Below, in pieces: positions 10,883 to 12,317 of a DNA stretch of 12,317 nt (the first letter of the stretch is position 1; every line of letters begins with the position of its first letter). Where the stretch lies: assembly GCA_025457805.1 (NCBI GenBank), contig JALOTR010000017.1, positions 1-12,317 of the forward strand, in the 5' to 3' direction. The DNA is from Akkermansiaceae bacterium (GTDB lineage: Bacteria > Verrucomicrobiota > Verrucomicrobiia > Verrucomicrobiales > Akkermansiaceae). The position numbers were made by a program, and so were the translations under genes. The notes under the pieces were generated by a model that made no database searches, was not told the origin of the DNA, and worked only from the letters and a program-made list of their open reading frames with translations.

Positions 10883-12317
10883 GTGAGTGATCGCCGTCAT
10901 TGGAATCGTTGGCTTCGGAGTTTCCTGTTGGGAATCGCCGTTCTCGGGTGTGCAGTTGTGGAGGCGGCATCATCGGTCGGCACGCCGCAGCCCGGTGTTT
11001 TCCGGCAGACGGATCTGGATGCGGGCGGGTGGTTGACGGGTTTCGCGTCGCACTCGGGCGGCAGGCTCTATGCACGGACCGATGTGGGAGGCGTTTACCT
11101 AAGCGATGATCAGGGCGGCTCGTGGCGCTTTGTTTCAGGCAACATGACGAGTAGTGCCGGCCTTTTCGTACAAGGACTTGCCGTGGGCGAAAGCTCGGCA
11201 GATGTGATCTATCAGGCGGTGGGGACGAGTTATGTGGCATCCGATGCCGCACGGGGCCTGTGGCGCTCAAGCGACGGTGGTGGGACGTGGACGCAGGTGC
11301 TCGCAAACGTGAATTTTTCCGGAAACGACGATCTCCGCTGGCAAGGGGAATGCCTGGCCATCACGCCCGGTTCGTTGGATCAGGAAATCTTCGCGATCAG
11401 CCGCAAGAACGGCTTGTGGCGTAGCATGACAGGCGGTGCGGCAGGCACATGGAGCAAGCAGGGTGGCACTTTGTTTGATGGATTGATCGGACATGTGGTT
11501 CACATGCATTCCGCGTTTCCCAACGAAGTTTTCGTCGGTGGCGTCAAAGACGGCAGCACCAGCGCGCTCTACAAAGGCACACGCGGCGCCGGTGGAGTTA
11601 TTACTTGGTCGGCCGTCACAGTGAATGCCGCGACGACTTCTGTCACCCGTCTGGCGCGTTTGCCAAGCGGCGTGATGTTCGCCGCCGTGCAGGATGGATC
11701 TAACAATCGTTTCTACAAATCCGATATCACAGGCAGCACCTGGACCAATATCACCTCCACGGTCCTCGGTGGACTCACCGCCAATGGCGCTGTCGGCATG
11801 TGCCATGTGCTGCGGGATGGTTCGACCATCGTGCTTGGCTGGATCGGCGGGCCAACCCGGAAAAGCACCAACGCCGGTGTGTCATGGAGCACCGTGCCGC
11901 TTGCGATCACCGGGACACGTCCGCCAGCCATGTTGACCAGCGACACCAGCCCGGGTTGGTCGCGGGGTTCGCTGCATCAGGATCCTCTGAATGCGGATCG
12001 TTGGTATCTGCCCAATGGTTTCGGGCCTTTTGTATCCAATGATGCCGGAGCCACCGTGAGTTACATGACCCGAGGCATCGGCGAGGTGGTGACATGGAAA
12101 CCCTCATGGCATCCGAATGATCCGTTACGCGTTTACATGCCCGTGGCGGACTTGATCGGATTCATCGCAACCGACGGAAGTGAAACCGGACTCGCCCCGC
12201 GCAACCCGCGCCGCAGTTTGCCGGTGACGTTTGGAAATGTGGGCATGACCTATGCCACCGAGGCGCTGGTGGGACCGGTGGTGGGAAATGCATCACCCAA
12301 GGTCTATTTCATCGGCG
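10883..12317 (+). CDS. Secreted Asp-box / GH74-like protein, 3' end outside the window
   Basis: An open frame from GTG 10883 to the window edge, 478 codons seen with no stop. The first 30 residues form a signal peptide (basic RRHWNRWLR, then FLLGIAVLGCAVV, then AASS). The mature part begins with LYARTDVGGVYLSDDQGGSW, very like the opening blade of GH74 xyloglucanases. Asp-box motifs recur (SSDGGGTW, STNAGVSW, SNDAGATV), indicating a beta-propeller. It could be an extracellular glycoside hydrolase or a BNR-repeat protein of unknown activity; catalytic residues cannot be judged without the rest. The gene is divergent from the kinase, with 109 nt between their starts. The GTG has no clear Shine-Dalgarno, but an ATG at 10872 is out of frame and closes at once. 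Confidence 0.85.
   Translation, partial: MSDRRHWNRWLRSFLLGIAVLGCAVVEAASSVGTPQPGVFRQTDLDAGGWLTGFASHSGGRLYARTDVGGVYLSDDQGGSWRFVSGNMTSSAGLFVQGLAVGESSADVIYQAVGTSYVASDAARGLWRSSDGGGTWTQVLANVNFSGNDDLRWQGECLAITPGSLDQEIFAISRKNGLWRSMTGGAAGTWSKQGGTLFDGLIGHVVHMHSAFPNEVFVGGVKDGSTSALYKGTRGAGGVITWSAVTVNAATTSVTRLARLPSGVMFAAVQDGSNNRFYKSDITGSTWTNITSTVLGGLTANGAVGMCHVLRDGSTIVLGWIGGPTRKSTNAGVSWSTVPLAITGTRPPAMLTSDTSPGWSRGSLHQDPLNADRWYLPNGFGPFVSNDAGATVSYMTRGIGEVVTWKPSWHPNDPLRVYMPVADLIGFIATDGSETGLAPRNPRRSLPVTFGNVGMTYATEALVGPVVGNASPKVYFIG

Overview
The window looks like a piece of a GC-rich bacterial chromosome, most likely from Verrucomicrobiota. The clues are a zinc-ribbon Ser/Thr kinase fused to a WD40-like region, a secreted Asp-box/GH74-like protein, weak Shine-Dalgarno sites and dispersed palindromic repeats. 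The phylum is inferred from gene style only.

Layout. 1-1144: a plus-strand TerB-like gene between two copies of a GC-rich dyad repeat. 1145-4963: four minus-strand genes read in the order Ro60/TROVE protein, RtcB (broken), Rnl2-type RNA ligase, HNH endonuclease. 5023-5548: four tandem Y-RNA-like units directly upstream of the Ro60 gene. 5558-7021: fifteen tRNA genes, all on the minus strand, with encoded CCA and AT-rich spacers of mostly 1-22 nt. 7109-7440: more minus-strand hairpins and degenerate tRNA-like pieces. 7551-7590: a strong terminator that separates all this from the next gene. 7948-10773: the kinase gene (minus). 10883 to the end: the secreted protein (plus, incomplete).

The central object is an RNA-repair island: Ro60, its probable Y RNAs, an RNA ligase, an RtcB relic and an HNH nuclease, headed by a tRNA array on the same strand. 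Thirteen of the fifteen tRNAs share a coordinated departure from the tRNA elbow. The T-loop reads N-G-C-R instead of T-T-C-R (G at position 55), and the D-loop has lost the invariant GG, with an A-G pair in its place in twelve of thirteen. Aminoacylation identity marks appear intact (G-1:C73 in His, G3:U70 in Ala, C1:G72 in Pro, long variable arms in Ser and Tyr). By contrast, the tRNA-like domains inside the Y RNAs keep ordinary UUC T-loops. I infer that the array is a selected, elbow-altered tRNA set functionally tied to RNA damage or repair, or to escape from a nuclease or modification enzyme that reads the elbow. The function is not proven by the sequence.

Signs of decay or mobility are also present. 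RtcB lacks its catalytic C-terminal region through a deletion with frameshift. A 48-nt repeat sits in the T-loop of tRNA-Phe. Two long perfect palindromes interrupt the array. All RNA structures were folded by hand and should be checked with covariance models.
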